Shown: one piece after another, positions 10,259 through 17,793 of the stretch | Layout: the number at the start of each line of letters is the position of its first letter | Position numbering within the stretch: the stretch's first letter is position 1 | NCBI GenBank assembly: GCA_041441465.1 | Contig: JASDSY010000023.1 | Coordinates: forward strand, 1 to 61,470 | Origin: JASDSY01 sp041441465 | GTDB taxonomy: Bacteria; Muiribacteriota; UBA9980 | Direction: 5' to 3' | Length of the DNA stretch: 61,470 bases | Translations under genes and position numbers: made by a program | Notes under the pieces: generated by a model | Database searches by the model: none | What the model was told of the DNA's origin: nothing | Seen by the model: only the letters and a program-made list of their open reading frames with translations

Positions 10259-10915
10259 ATGGATTATAAATCGGTAATATTTGACCTTGACGGGACGCTG
10301 CTTGATACTATTGATGATCTTGCTGATTCGATGAATTGCGTCTTGAATCGGCTTAATTATCCGCAGCACCCGAATGAGGCGTATAAATATTTCGTGGGTG
10401 ACGGCATGAAAACTCTTGCAATGCGTGTACTTCCGGAAAATGCCCGGACTGAAGAAAATATAAAGAAATGTTATGACTGCATGGTTGAGGAATATGACGG
10501 GCGCTGGGCAGATAAAACAAAGCCTTATGACGGTATTTACGATCTTCTTGACGGGCTTAAAAGGCGCGGCGTAAGTTTTTCGGTGCTTTCGAATAAGCCG
10601 GACCAATTTACGCAGGTTGTAGTTAAAAAGTTTTTCAAAAATTATGAATTTGCTTTTGTAATAGGCGAAAGCGCTGATATTCCTAAAAAACCTGATACGA
10701 AAGGCGTGTTATTCATATCGCAAAATCTAAACTTGGCGCCTTCGCAGTTTTTGTACGTCGGCGATACAAGCACTGACATGAAGACTGCCGTAACCGCTAA
10801 AATGCATGCCGTCGGGGCGTTGTGGGGATTCCGCACGAAAGAGGAACTGGTCGCGTCTGGAGCGCAGACGCTTATATCAAGGCCCTGCGAACTGCTTGAG
10901 AAATTCTATAAATAA
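10259..10915 (+). CDS. gph: HAD phosphatase, phosphoglycolate phosphatase-like
   Basis: 218 residues from ATG 10259, preceded by GATGAGG; the TTG at 10256 is adjacent and less likely. Motif I is FDLDGTLLDT (D9, D11) with a helical C1 cap starting TIDDLADSMN, motif II is VLSNK, and the motif III region is KKPDTKG followed by YVGDTSTDMKTA. This is the Gph/PGPase subfamily, which removes 2-phosphoglycolate, although related enzymes act on other small phosphates. It follows the Cof-type HAD gene by 16 bp and probably shares its transcript. Confidence 0.88.
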   Translation: MDYKSVIFDLDGTLLDTIDDLADSMNCVLNRLNYPQHPNEAYKYFVGDGMKTLAMRVLPENARTEENIKKCYDCMVEEYDGRWADKTKPYDGIYDLLDGLKRRGVSFSVLSNKPDQFTQVVVKKFFKNYEFAFVIGESADIPKKPDTKGVLFISQNLNLAPSQFLYVGDTSTDMKTAVTAKMHAVGALWGFRTKEELVASGAQTLISRPCELLEKFYK

Positions 10916-11246
10916 AAACCTGGATTATATCAATAAAACAATTTAAGTAAACTATAAAAAAGAATAAAATTATTAAAATTGTGTTTTCGTAAAAAATATT
11001 CAAGAATATTGCATTAATATTATAAATGAAAAAATATATTGAATAACGTATTGAATTCAAATAAATTATAACAAACAGGCATAATTAAAACTAAAAAGGA
11101 CTTGGCGAAAATTGTTCTTGCCAGTCCTTTTTTAGTTGATGAATTATTATTTTTTTTATTTAATTAATTATTTTAATATTGATGTTATAAATTTAATTTT
11201 GTTTAAAGGCATTATAGCCGTTATAACTTTAATCAGTATAAGGTCG
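10916..11246. other. AT-rich intergenic region between convergent genes
   Basis: No gene seen. It holds one clear hairpin terminator (11093-11133); the rest is A+T-rich without recognisable signals. Confidence 0.6.
11093..11133. terminator. Bidirectional rho-independent terminator
   Basis: Arms AAAAAGGACT(T)GGC and GCCAGTCCTTTTT pair with one bulged T and give A/T tracts on both sides. It lies between the convergent gph and Gly-rich repeat genes and could end both transcripts. Confidence 0.7.
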
Positions 11247-12863
11247 TCACCAATTGAAGAAATTTGCCAGGGATTTTCCGGCTGAGGCAATTTTATCTTT
11301 CACCCCGTTTACGATTTCCTTGCCTTTATCGTAAACTTTTTCGACAACTTTTTGAACTGGCTTCAGCGCGTCCCCGAAATTTACATTTACGTCAAACCCA
11401 AGCTGACCGCCGATTCCAAGGTAAGCGCCTATATCGACTTTGGTCTGAATTCCGGTCCATGAAATTTTTCCCTTCGCTTCGAAGTGAGCGCCGAGGCCGA
11501 TGCCGCCCGTAGCGTTAGCCGATGCGGTGACTGAGGTGTTTCCGTGTGATAATGTGACGCCGGTGCTGACCTTGCCTCTGACTCCGACAAATGCGTCGCC
11601 TGAAACTACCGCTTCTGCGCTGCCTTTGCCAAGACCCACATGAGCGTCGCCGTTAGCTCCGGCCCCGACTGATGCCTCGCCGCTTGCAAACACTTTACCT
11701 GCAACCTGACCCATTTGCATACCGGCCGATGCGTTGCCGCGGACTCTTTCGCCCGCAAATACCGAACCTTCAACGCCCGCCGCTAGCTGGCCGTTTCTTA
11801 TGCCGGCATAAGTCGCGCCTTTCGCTTCAACGCCGATAAGTACTTCGCCGTTCGCTGCGCCTGATATTACCGCGCCGCCGACTCTAAAACTGCCTTCGGT
11901 TCCAGCTTTTATTTGAGGCCCGATAGTTTTCGTTGTTTCATTTCTATAAAAATCAATTGAAAGAGACGGCTTTTTCCAGGTCGGTTTCTTTTGCTCCTGT
12001 TCGGCCGCTTTTTGCTTATCTGATGATAATTTTTTTTGAAGTGCTTCCGGTGCCGCTTTTCCTGAAGAAGCGGAACTCTTTTTGGAACTGTCATAACTGA
12101 ATGACTTGTTTGCTATTTGCTTGTCTTCGAGCCTGTTTTCATATACCTTTAAGCCTGAGCCGCCTTTCATCTGAAAATTGGGCGGCAGGATTTTTTTTGA
12201 ATTTTCCGCGCTTGTCACGAATTCAATATATGATTTTGTCTGAGGATTTGCGTCTTCTTTAAATTTTTCTAAAAGTTCCTTAAATTGCGATGAATTAGCT
12301 TTTTGATTTTTTAGCTTTGCCAGTAATTCTGAGCCGCTTTTGGCTCCGGAACTTTTTGCGTTGATTGAAACTGTGTCCAGGTCAGGCAGCTGACTGTCAA
12401 CTGTTAAGGTTTTATTTAATGATGCGTTTGGTGATTTTTCTGAATTTGAGGTGTCCGATACCGCTTCAACTGCGCTGGCGAATTTTTCGTCGTAAAGTTT
12501 TTCGAGAAGATCGAGCTTCTTTTTTAAAACCACGCTTTCTGAAGAAAGCGGTCCATTTTCACCGGAAACTAGTTTTAAAGCGTTAATTTCGCGGTCATCG
12601 AGCTTAAGTGCGCTTAATTCTAGATTATCTGCGAGTGCTTTTTTGATTTTTTCATCAGAAAGTTTTATTCCTATGTCCGAGGCGCCTGTTATTTTTTTAT
12701 CGTTCGAAGCTGAAAATGATTTTACGATATTTTCGGCGACAAAGTTTGCCGCCTGGAAAAATGAAGTTATAGGATTGGCTGTTGCCGTATCTAAAGCCGT
12801 AAGCGGCAGAAATAACGACAATAACAAAATTAGAAATATTTTTATATATATTTTATTTTTCAT
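11247..12863 (-). CDS. Exported protein with coiled-coil half and Gly/Ala-rich beta-repeat half
   Basis: 538 residues with a signal peptide (hydrophobic IFLILLLSLFLPL core, TATA cleavage region). Residues ~30-300 are charged and helical. Residues ~310-490 are a run of short repeats rich in G, A and V (ISGAANGEVLIGVEAKG, VFASGEASVGAG, AHVGLGKGSAEAVVSGDAF), as in glycine-rich repetitive beta structures. The last ~45 residues form amphipathic helices (VQKVVEKVYDKGKEIVNGVK). The ribosome binding site is GAGGAG before ATG 12863, and a consensus promoter lies upstream. The overall shape resembles secreted or polymorphic-toxin-like carriers, but no toxin domain can be named. Role unknown. Confidence 0.8.
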   Translation of the reverse strand: MKNKIYIKIFLILLLSLFLPLTALDTATANPITSFFQAANFVAENIVKSFSASNDKKITGASDIGIKLSDEKIKKALADNLELSALKLDDREINALKLVSGENGPLSSESVVLKKKLDLLEKLYDEKFASAVEAVSDTSNSEKSPNASLNKTLTVDSQLPDLDTVSINAKSSGAKSGSELLAKLKNQKANSSQFKELLEKFKEDANPQTKSYIEFVTSAENSKKILPPNFQMKGGSGLKVYENRLEDKQIANKSFSYDSSKKSSASSGKAAPEALQKKLSSDKQKAAEQEQKKPTWKKPSLSIDFYRNETTKTIGPQIKAGTEGSFRVGGAVISGAANGEVLIGVEAKGATYAGIRNGQLAAGVEGSVFAGERVRGNASAGMQMGQVAGKVFASGEASVGAGANGDAHVGLGKGSAEAVVSGDAFVGVRGKVSTGVTLSHGNTSVTASANATGGIGLGAHFEAKGKISWTGIQTKVDIGAYLGIGGQLGFDVNVNFGDALKPVQKVVEKVYDKGKEIVNGVKDKIASAGKSLANFFNW

Positions 12864-12984
12864 AAAATTAATCTCCTCATAAAAGATGGAATATTTTCAG
12901 AGAATTTATATATTTTTTTAAGGCCCGAAGTAAATGAAGCATAAAAATAAAGTAAAGATAGTAAGCGGGCTACCTACTAATTTA

Positions 12985-13013
12985 ATTATATTAAAAATAA
13001 GAGAAGTTGTCAA
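12985..13013 (-). promoter_or_regulatory. Consensus sigma70 promoter for the Gly-rich exported protein
   Basis: On the minus strand TTGACA (13013-13008), 17-bp spacer, TATAAT (12990-12985): a perfect consensus pair. It sits about 120 bp upstream of ATG 12863. Confidence 0.85.
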
Positions 13014-13100
13014 TTTTTGGGTAGAATTATAAAGCCTATTCGTCATAAATAATATTGCCGAATATCGTCTTGATGTTATACAATATTAAGTTATTAATAT

Positions 13101-13139
13101 AAAAAGCCGTCCGAATTTAAAATCACGGACAGCCTTTTA
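13101..13139 (-). terminator. Terminator downstream of murB
   Basis: Imperfect inverted repeat (GTCCG/CGGAC core with GGCT and GGCTTTTT flanks). On the minus strand a T-tract follows the stem. It lies 50 bp after the murB stop. Confidence 0.65.
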
Positions 13140-13188
13140 GTTTTATTATATATTTTATTAATTTTATTGTTTGTCTTAGTTTTAATGA

Positions 13189-14238
13189 TTAAGCTATATA
13201 AAGCACTTCTTCCTCGAGCAGTACTCCGAATTTTTCAAGAACTTTTGTTTTCATGGTTTTGGCTAGTGTCAATACTTCATTAGCGCTCGCGCCGCCAGGA
13301 TTAATAATAAAATTGGCATGTTTTTCATAAATCGAAGCGTTGCCAAGTTTCATACCTTTAACTCCGGCCTGGTCGAGAAAATAGCCGGCAGCGATTCTGC
13401 GGTGTTTTGGATCGCAAGGCGCGACGTTTTTAAAATATGAGCCGGCTGAACCGATTTGTTCCGGCGGATGTTTCTGGTGCCTTTCAGATATTATTTTTTC
13501 GACCTGCGCTTTTATAGCGGTCTTATCGCCGCGCGTTAATTTTAACATCGCGGATAAAACAAGGTCTTTATTGGTTTTTAATTTGCTGAATCTATACGAA
13601 AATTCAAAATATTCGTTAGGCGCGCACACTATTTCGCCTTTTGAATCGAGAAGCGTCGAAAATAAAAGTATATCTCCGATGCTGCGTCCGTAAGCTCCGG
13701 CATTGCCATAAATCGCGCCGCCCACGGTGCCAGGGATTCCGGCGAAATATTCGCAGCCGGAAAGTCCGTTTTCACATGCGAAATCAACTAACTCCGACAA
13801 TTTTGTGCCGGTGCTGACGTTTACGAATACCGTATTCGAATCTATCATTTTTTCATGCTGTTTGTTGATTTTTTTCCAGATTAAAAAATCAGGCGAATCG
13901 CCGTTGACGATTTTTATATCTTTGTATTTGTTTTTTATTACAATTCCAGGAATGCCGTTATCATTGACTAATAAATTTGAGCCGCCGCCGAGGAAAAAAT
14001 ATGGAATATCATTTTGGCGGGCTAATTTTACTATATTGGTTATGCTCGCCGGAGAATAAGCCTCAAAATAAGCGTCTGCCGGGCCGCCTATCATAAATGT
14101 GGTGTGCCCGCTCATTTTTTCGTTATAAAAAACGCGCGCGTTATCTGTCAGTAATTTGGTTTCTATTTTTTTGATTGTGTCAATATAACTTTTTCTTTCT
14201 TTTACGGAATTTTTTTCTTTTAAAACCTGTTCTGTCAT
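13189..14238 (-). CDS. murB: UDP-N-acetylenolpyruvoylglucosamine reductase (MurB)
   Basis: 349 residues from ATG 14238 (GGAG ribosome binding site 11 nt upstream); an in-frame TTG at 14262 is the alternative. MurB is an FAD enzyme that reduces UDP-GlcNAc-enolpyruvate with NADPH to UDP-MurNAc in the cytoplasm for peptidoglycan synthesis. Visible family motifs are TTFMIGGPADA and FFLGGGSNLLV (FAD pyrophosphate loop), GIPGTVGGAIYGNAGAYG, the catalytic-serine loop GSAGSYFKN, GVKGMKLGNASIYEKHANF and the C-terminal catalytic glutamate region LLEEEV. The layout fits type II MurB. It is followed downstream (3') by a terminator and preceded by the flavin reductase gene 50 bp away. Confidence 0.95.
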   Translation of the reverse strand: MTEQVLKEKNSVKERKSYIDTIKKIETKLLTDNARVFYNEKMSGHTTFMIGGPADAYFEAYSPASITNIVKLARQNDIPYFFLGGGSNLLVNDNGIPGIVIKNKYKDIKIVNGDSPDFLIWKKINKQHEKMIDSNTVFVNVSTGTKLSELVDFACENGLSGCEYFAGIPGTVGGAIYGNAGAYGRSIGDILLFSTLLDSKGEIVCAPNEYFEFSYRFSKLKTNKDLVLSAMLKLTRGDKTAIKAQVEKIISERHQKHPPEQIGSAGSYFKNVAPCDPKHRRIAAGYFLDQAGVKGMKLGNASIYEKHANFIINPGGASANEVLTLAKTMKTKVLEKFGVLLEEEVLYIA

Positions 14239-14288
14239 GCTGAAATGTGCTCCTTGTTCCAAAAAATAATCAACTAAAAAGGCCGGCC

Positions 14289-14864
14289 TTAAAATCTTAT
14301 TATGCTTTCTAGCTGTGACTCGAGGTCCTTAACCTTATTTAAGTCATCTATAGTATCGATATTTTTTAGAAAAAGTTTAGTGTTTGGTTTTATTCCGCAA
14401 GTATTTAACATATATTTTATTGTCATTTCGCAGTTAGCGTATTCGCCCTGGATATTTCCGGCGCCGATAATGACATAATTCCCGACGCGTGAAGGAAGAT
14501 TGAACATCGAGCAGTCTTTTTTCTGGTCGCGTAAATGCCAGAACGGATTGAGCCGGTCGATTAGTGTTTTGAAATGTCCCGGAACGCTCGCAAAATATAA
14601 TGGAGATATGATAATGTATTTGTCAGTCATTTTTATCGTATTATAAATTGAAGCCATTTCATCTTTAATGTGACATTCAAAATGCTTGCGGCAATATTCG
14701 CAGCCCGTGCAGTGCTTGATGTCATAATTAAAGGTCTTGATGAGTGAAACCTCATATTTTTCGGATAATTTCATTTTGTTTATGAGGATATCGGCGAGTT
14801 GGTATGAATTGCCGTAGCGGCGCGGCGAACATATGAATATGGCCAATTTTTCGGGTGAATCCAT
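14289..14864 (-). CDS. NADPH-dependent FMN reductase / iron-sulfur flavoprotein-like
   Basis: 191 residues with a flavodoxin-like fold: the phosphate loop SPRRYGNSYQLAD near the N-terminus, then CTGCEYCRKHFECHIKDEM, and YIIISPLYFASVPGHFKTLIDR, the typical FMN-contacting segment. The CxxCxxC...C pattern is common in this family, in which some members bind Fe-S and others only a redox-active cysteine pair. It probably transfers electrons from NAD(P)H to flavin or quinone acceptors in the cytoplasm. It is in the same direction as murB and may share its transcript. Confidence 0.85.
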   Translation of the reverse strand: MDSPEKLAIFICSPRRYGNSYQLADILINKMKLSEKYEVSLIKTFNYDIKHCTGCEYCRKHFECHIKDEMASIYNTIKMTDKYIIISPLYFASVPGHFKTLIDRLNPFWHLRDQKKDCSMFNLPSRVGNYVIIGAGNIQGEYANCEMTIKYMLNTCGIKPNTKLFLKNIDTIDDLNKVKDLESQLESIIRF

Positions 14865-15012
14865 ATATTATCAGTCTCCTTAATGAAAGTTAAAAAATTA
14901 TATCATAAACCGGGTTAAAAATCAAATTTTAATTAACTGATTAACCGAAAAAAAGCGTGATATTAAACTTTATAAATTTTCTAAAAAAATAAAAATAAAA
15001 ATAAAAAATATG

Positions 15013-15041
15013 TTGACAAAACTTCAAAGTTGTAGTATAAT
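15013..15041 (+). promoter_or_regulatory. Perfect consensus promoter for tRNA-Asn
   Basis: TTGACA (15013-15018), exactly 17 bp, TATAAT (15036-15041); transcription should start about 23 bp before the mature tRNA. Confidence 0.9.
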
Positions 15042-15071
15042 TAAAAATGTCAAAATTTGACAAATGAAGAT

Positions 15072-15143
<72 letters not shown>

Positions 15144-15151
15144 TTTACAAG

Positions 15152-15189
15152 AGCCTCAAACTGATTTCGCATCGGTTTGGGGCTTTTTC
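15152..15189 (+). terminator. tRNA-Asn terminator
   Basis: 14-bp stem (15152-15165 with 15171-15184, two G-T pairs), TTCGC loop, then a T run. Confidence 0.9.
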
Positions 15190-15235
15190 ATTTTCTAAGA
15201 CATATTATTCAAAAGTGTTTTTAATGTAAAAGAAC

Positions 15236-15264
15236 TTGAAATATAACGAAATCTTTGTTATTAT
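15236..15264 (+). promoter_or_regulatory. Promoter for transaldolase
   Basis: TTGAAA (15236-15241), 17-bp spacer, TATTAT (15259-15264). Confidence 0.65.
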
Positions 15265-15344
15265 GAAAATGTTTTTGAATGGAGTATTTTTAGTAGTACA
15301 TTAAAATAAATAATGAATATGAAAAATAATCCGGAGGGGTAATT

Positions 15345-16304
15345 ATGAACTTACTTGACCAGTTAAAAAAAATGACGGTCGTTGTCGCCGATACGGGCGA
15401 TATCGAATCCATGAAAAAATACACGCCGCGTGACGCTACAACTAACCCGACTTTGATATTTAAAGCCAGCCAGATGCCGCAATATAAAAAATTAATCGAG
15501 GATGCCGTAAATTACAGCAAAAAACATGAAACCGGCGCCGAAAAACAACTCGCGTTATGCCTTGACATGCTTTCGGTAAATTTTGGAAAAGAAATACTTA
15601 AAATAGTTCCGGGCCGTGTCTCTACCGAAGTTGACGCGCGCCTTTCATTCGATACGAATGCAACAATCGAGAAAGCTAAAAAACTCATAAAATTGTATGA
15701 GGAAAACGGAATTTCTAAAGACCGCGTATTGATTAAAGTCGCGGCTACCTGGGAAGGTATAAGAGCGGCTGAAATCCTTGAAAAAGAAGGAATCCATTGC
15801 AATCTTACGCTTATATTCAGCATGGCCCAGGCAATTTCTTGCGCGGAAGCCTCGGTTACCTTAATATCGCCGTTTGTCGGCCGCATCCTCGACTGGAACA
15901 AAAAAGCGCAGGGCGTTTCGGAAATCGCTCCTAGCAACGATCCAGGCGTAAAGTTTGTCACCGGCGTATTTAATTATTATAAAAAATTCGGATATAAAGT
16001 CGAGATTATGGGCGCAAGCTTCAGAAATAGCGGCGAAATCATTGAACTTGCAGGCTGCGACCTTTTGACGATATCGCCGAATTTTCTCGAGGAACTCCAG
16101 AATATGCAGGGCGATCTTGTTAAAAAACTCGATATTTCAAAACTGCCGGACGACATGAAGAAAATTATTCTCGACGAAAAGGGTTTCAGATGGATGCTGA
16201 ACGAAGACGCAATGGCGACCGAAAAACTTTCTGAAGGCATAAGACTCTTTAAACAGGATACAGTCAAACTCGAAAACCATATCAAAGAAAACTTTTTTGC
16301 TTAA
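15345..16304 (+). CDS. tal: Transaldolase, TalA/TalB subfamily
   Basis: 319 residues, the usual length for classical transaldolase. It moves a dihydroxyacetone unit between sedoheptulose 7-phosphate and glyceraldehyde 3-phosphate in the non-oxidative pentose phosphate pathway. Visible landmarks are DATTNPTLI near the N-terminus, the Schiff-base lysine K131 in VLIKVAATWEG, the following GIHCNLTLIFSMAQA and the LISPFVGRILDW strand; all match the E. coli TalB pattern. ATG follows a CGGAGGGG ribosome binding site. It stands alone, with its own promoter, after the tRNA terminator. Confidence 0.97.
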   Translation: MNLLDQLKKMTVVVADTGDIESMKKYTPRDATTNPTLIFKASQMPQYKKLIEDAVNYSKKHETGAEKQLALCLDMLSVNFGKEILKIVPGRVSTEVDARLSFDTNATIEKAKKLIKLYEENGISKDRVLIKVAATWEGIRAAEILEKEGIHCNLTLIFSMAQAISCAEASVTLISPFVGRILDWNKKAQGVSEIAPSNDPGVKFVTGVFNYYKKFGYKVEIMGASFRNSGEIIELAGCDLLTISPNFLEELQNMQGDLVKKLDISKLPDDMKKIILDEKGFRWMLNEDAMATEKLSEGIRLFKQDTVKLENHIKENFFA

Positions 16305-16389
16305 TTAAGTTTTAAATTTGTTTATAAGATGTATGGTAATACTGATAATAAATATCGTTTACTGTGCATTATATAATTGTAATGTTTGT

Positions 16390-16825
16390 GCGGGGGACAA
16401 CAAAGGGTGATACCCTTTGATTTCCCCCGCGCCCCTTTTTTAATCCTGCTATATCTACCGTTGCTTTGGCGATGCTGTCGTTTGCTTTTGTTTTTTAGTA
16501 TCATCGACCGCTGCGCGTTCGATGATACACGGCAATCGGCCGCGCGAGTTTATGATATTGTTATATACTGGCGTTTGCGGCCGAAATCGAAGAGTCATAT
16601 ATGATTGCAGATTATTTTCTAACGGCAGGCGGAGCCTGCTAATAAGGACTTCAAAGTGTTTAGAAACTTCGTTTCGCGTAAGCTTGTGCGTGAGCATATG
16701 CTTACGCGATTGCTGAATTTTTGCAAAGCAAGCGGCTTGCCGCGCTTTGCAAAAATAAAAAAGTAGCAGGATGGGTGGGGGATTATAAAGGGGGCGGTAA
16801 GGAATAATTCCTTAGCCGCCCCCTT
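16390..16825. repeat. Composite palindromic repeat, copy 1
   Basis: A 436-bp intergenic element that begins with hairpin GCGGGGG...CCCCCGC (16390-16430, inner arms CAAAGGGT/ACCCTTTG) and ends with hairpin AAGGGGGCGG...CCGCCCCCTT (16788-16825, inner TAAGGAAT/ATTCCTTA). Just inside the ends are AATCCTGCTATATCTACCG and GCAGGATGGGTGGGGG. The middle has CGGCAATCGGCCGCG and GTTTGCGGCCGAA arms plus a CAGGCGGAGCCTG hairpin. Both ends match those of copy 3 in reverse orientation, while the middle arms are in the same orientation. Short open frames inside are not supported as genes. Confidence 0.85.
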
Positions 16826-16865
16826 ATCATAACACAACTTAATTTAAAGGCGCACTTGTGGTCGA

Positions 16866-16932
16866 AGGACGGGGCCTGGCGTCTCTGAGAATAAGCGCAT
16901 GAAAGTCACGATGACTTTCATGACGCAACGGC
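16866..16932. repeat. Hairpin module next to palindromic repeat copy 1
   Basis: CTGAGAATAAGCGC is followed by a perfect 10-bp hairpin (ATGAAAGTCA, loop CGA) and then ACGC. The same order (CTGAGAGTAAGCG, 9-bp hairpin of different sequence, ACGC) occurs inside repeat copy 3 near 56141-56182. The covarying stem suggests a conserved structure. Confidence 0.55.
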
Positions 16933-16944
16933 GGAATAAATTCC

Positions 16945-17403
16945 TTAATAAAAAATTACGTTATGGCCTTTAAATATGCCGTCTTCATAATTAAATTTGG
17001 CGGAAAATTTCTTCTGGCCGTCGAGCCATTTCATAAAAATTTCATCGCCGTCCCATAAGTTTAATGTTAAAAGCTTGTCGTCATCTATCCATTCAAGGCG
17101 GCCTTCGTTAGAATCTATTAGTTCGCCGGTAAATTCGCGGGCTATGAATACAAAAACATACCAATCCTCGCCTCTGGCAAATTTCGGAAAGGTTATAAAG
17201 CCCTTTAATTCAGGATTTTTTATTTTAAGGCCGGCTTCTTCATAAATTTCACGGATGACGCATTCTTCGGGAGTTTCACCCTGTTCGAATTTTCCGCCGA
17301 GGCCGTTCCATTTGCCTTCGTGAATGTCATTTTGCTTTTTTATGCGGTGCGTCATTAAAGTTTTATTGTCTTTTTTTACATAACATAATGTCGCTAATTT
17401 CAA
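16945..17403 (-). CDS. Nudix hydrolase, MutT / 8-oxo-dGTP diphosphatase-like
   Basis: 152 residues containing a complete Nudix box at residues 37-59 (GKFEQGETPEECVIREIYEE then AGL), which binds the metal and hydrolyses nucleoside diphosphates linked to another group. The N-terminus MKLATLCYVKKDNKTLMTHR and the KWNGLGGKFE region match the subfamily annotated as 8-oxo-dGTP diphosphatase. It is likely a cytosolic house-cleaning enzyme; the exact substrate is not proven by sequence. It stands alone beside repeat copy 1. Confidence 0.9.
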   Translation of the reverse strand: MKLATLCYVKKDNKTLMTHRIKKQNDIHEGKWNGLGGKFEQGETPEECVIREIYEEAGLKIKNPELKGFITFPKFARGEDWYVFVFIAREFTGELIDSNEGRLEWIDDDKLLTLNLWDGDEIFMKWLDGQKKFSAKFNYEDGIFKGHNVIFY

Positions 17404-17793
17404 TTGTTTTTTCTCCTTTTAATTATACTCGTTATTATAATGAATTTTATATTGTCAGCTTATTCTAAAATAAAACGGTTCATGTGTCAAGATGCGGCAA
17501 TATTGATATTAACAGAAATTGATTTAGTTATAATTCAACATGATGCTTTTTTATGAAAATTACAATTTATCAAAAAATGAAAAATTGGCCGATTACATAA
17601 CAAATTTTCAGTATGACGAAATTAAGAAAAGCTAAAGGTGTGATTAATTCATGCCTTTAAAGATAAAATATTTTGTAATTTTTGAAAAAATTAAGTTGTA
17701 ATTCCTTTACAAGAGTATTTTTATTTAGTATAATTTTTTTGCACATAAAAATTTTTGACATTTTTTAATAAATATATATTTGGGGGTATTTTT
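17404..17793. other. Intergenic region between divergent genes
   Basis: It contains the promoter for the GH13 gene (17706-17734). A 31-codon open frame at 17540-17635 has no supporting homology and is not called. Otherwise A+T-rich with nothing recognised. Confidence 0.5.
17706..17734 (+). promoter_or_regulatory. Promoter for the secreted GH13 enzyme
   Basis: TTTACA (17706-17711), 17-bp spacer, TATAAT (17729-17734); ribosome binding site GGGGG at 17782-17786 before ATG 17794. Confidence 0.75.

Noticed and set aside
16322..16837. Several 60-80 codon open frames on both strands
   Set aside because: They lie inside palindromic repeat copy 1, have no consistent ribosome binding sites and exist only because the palindromes are G+C-rich and stop-poor.
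17540..17635. 31-codon frame (MMLFYENYNLSKNEKLADYI...)
   Set aside because: No ribosome binding site and no recognised similarity; too short to support.
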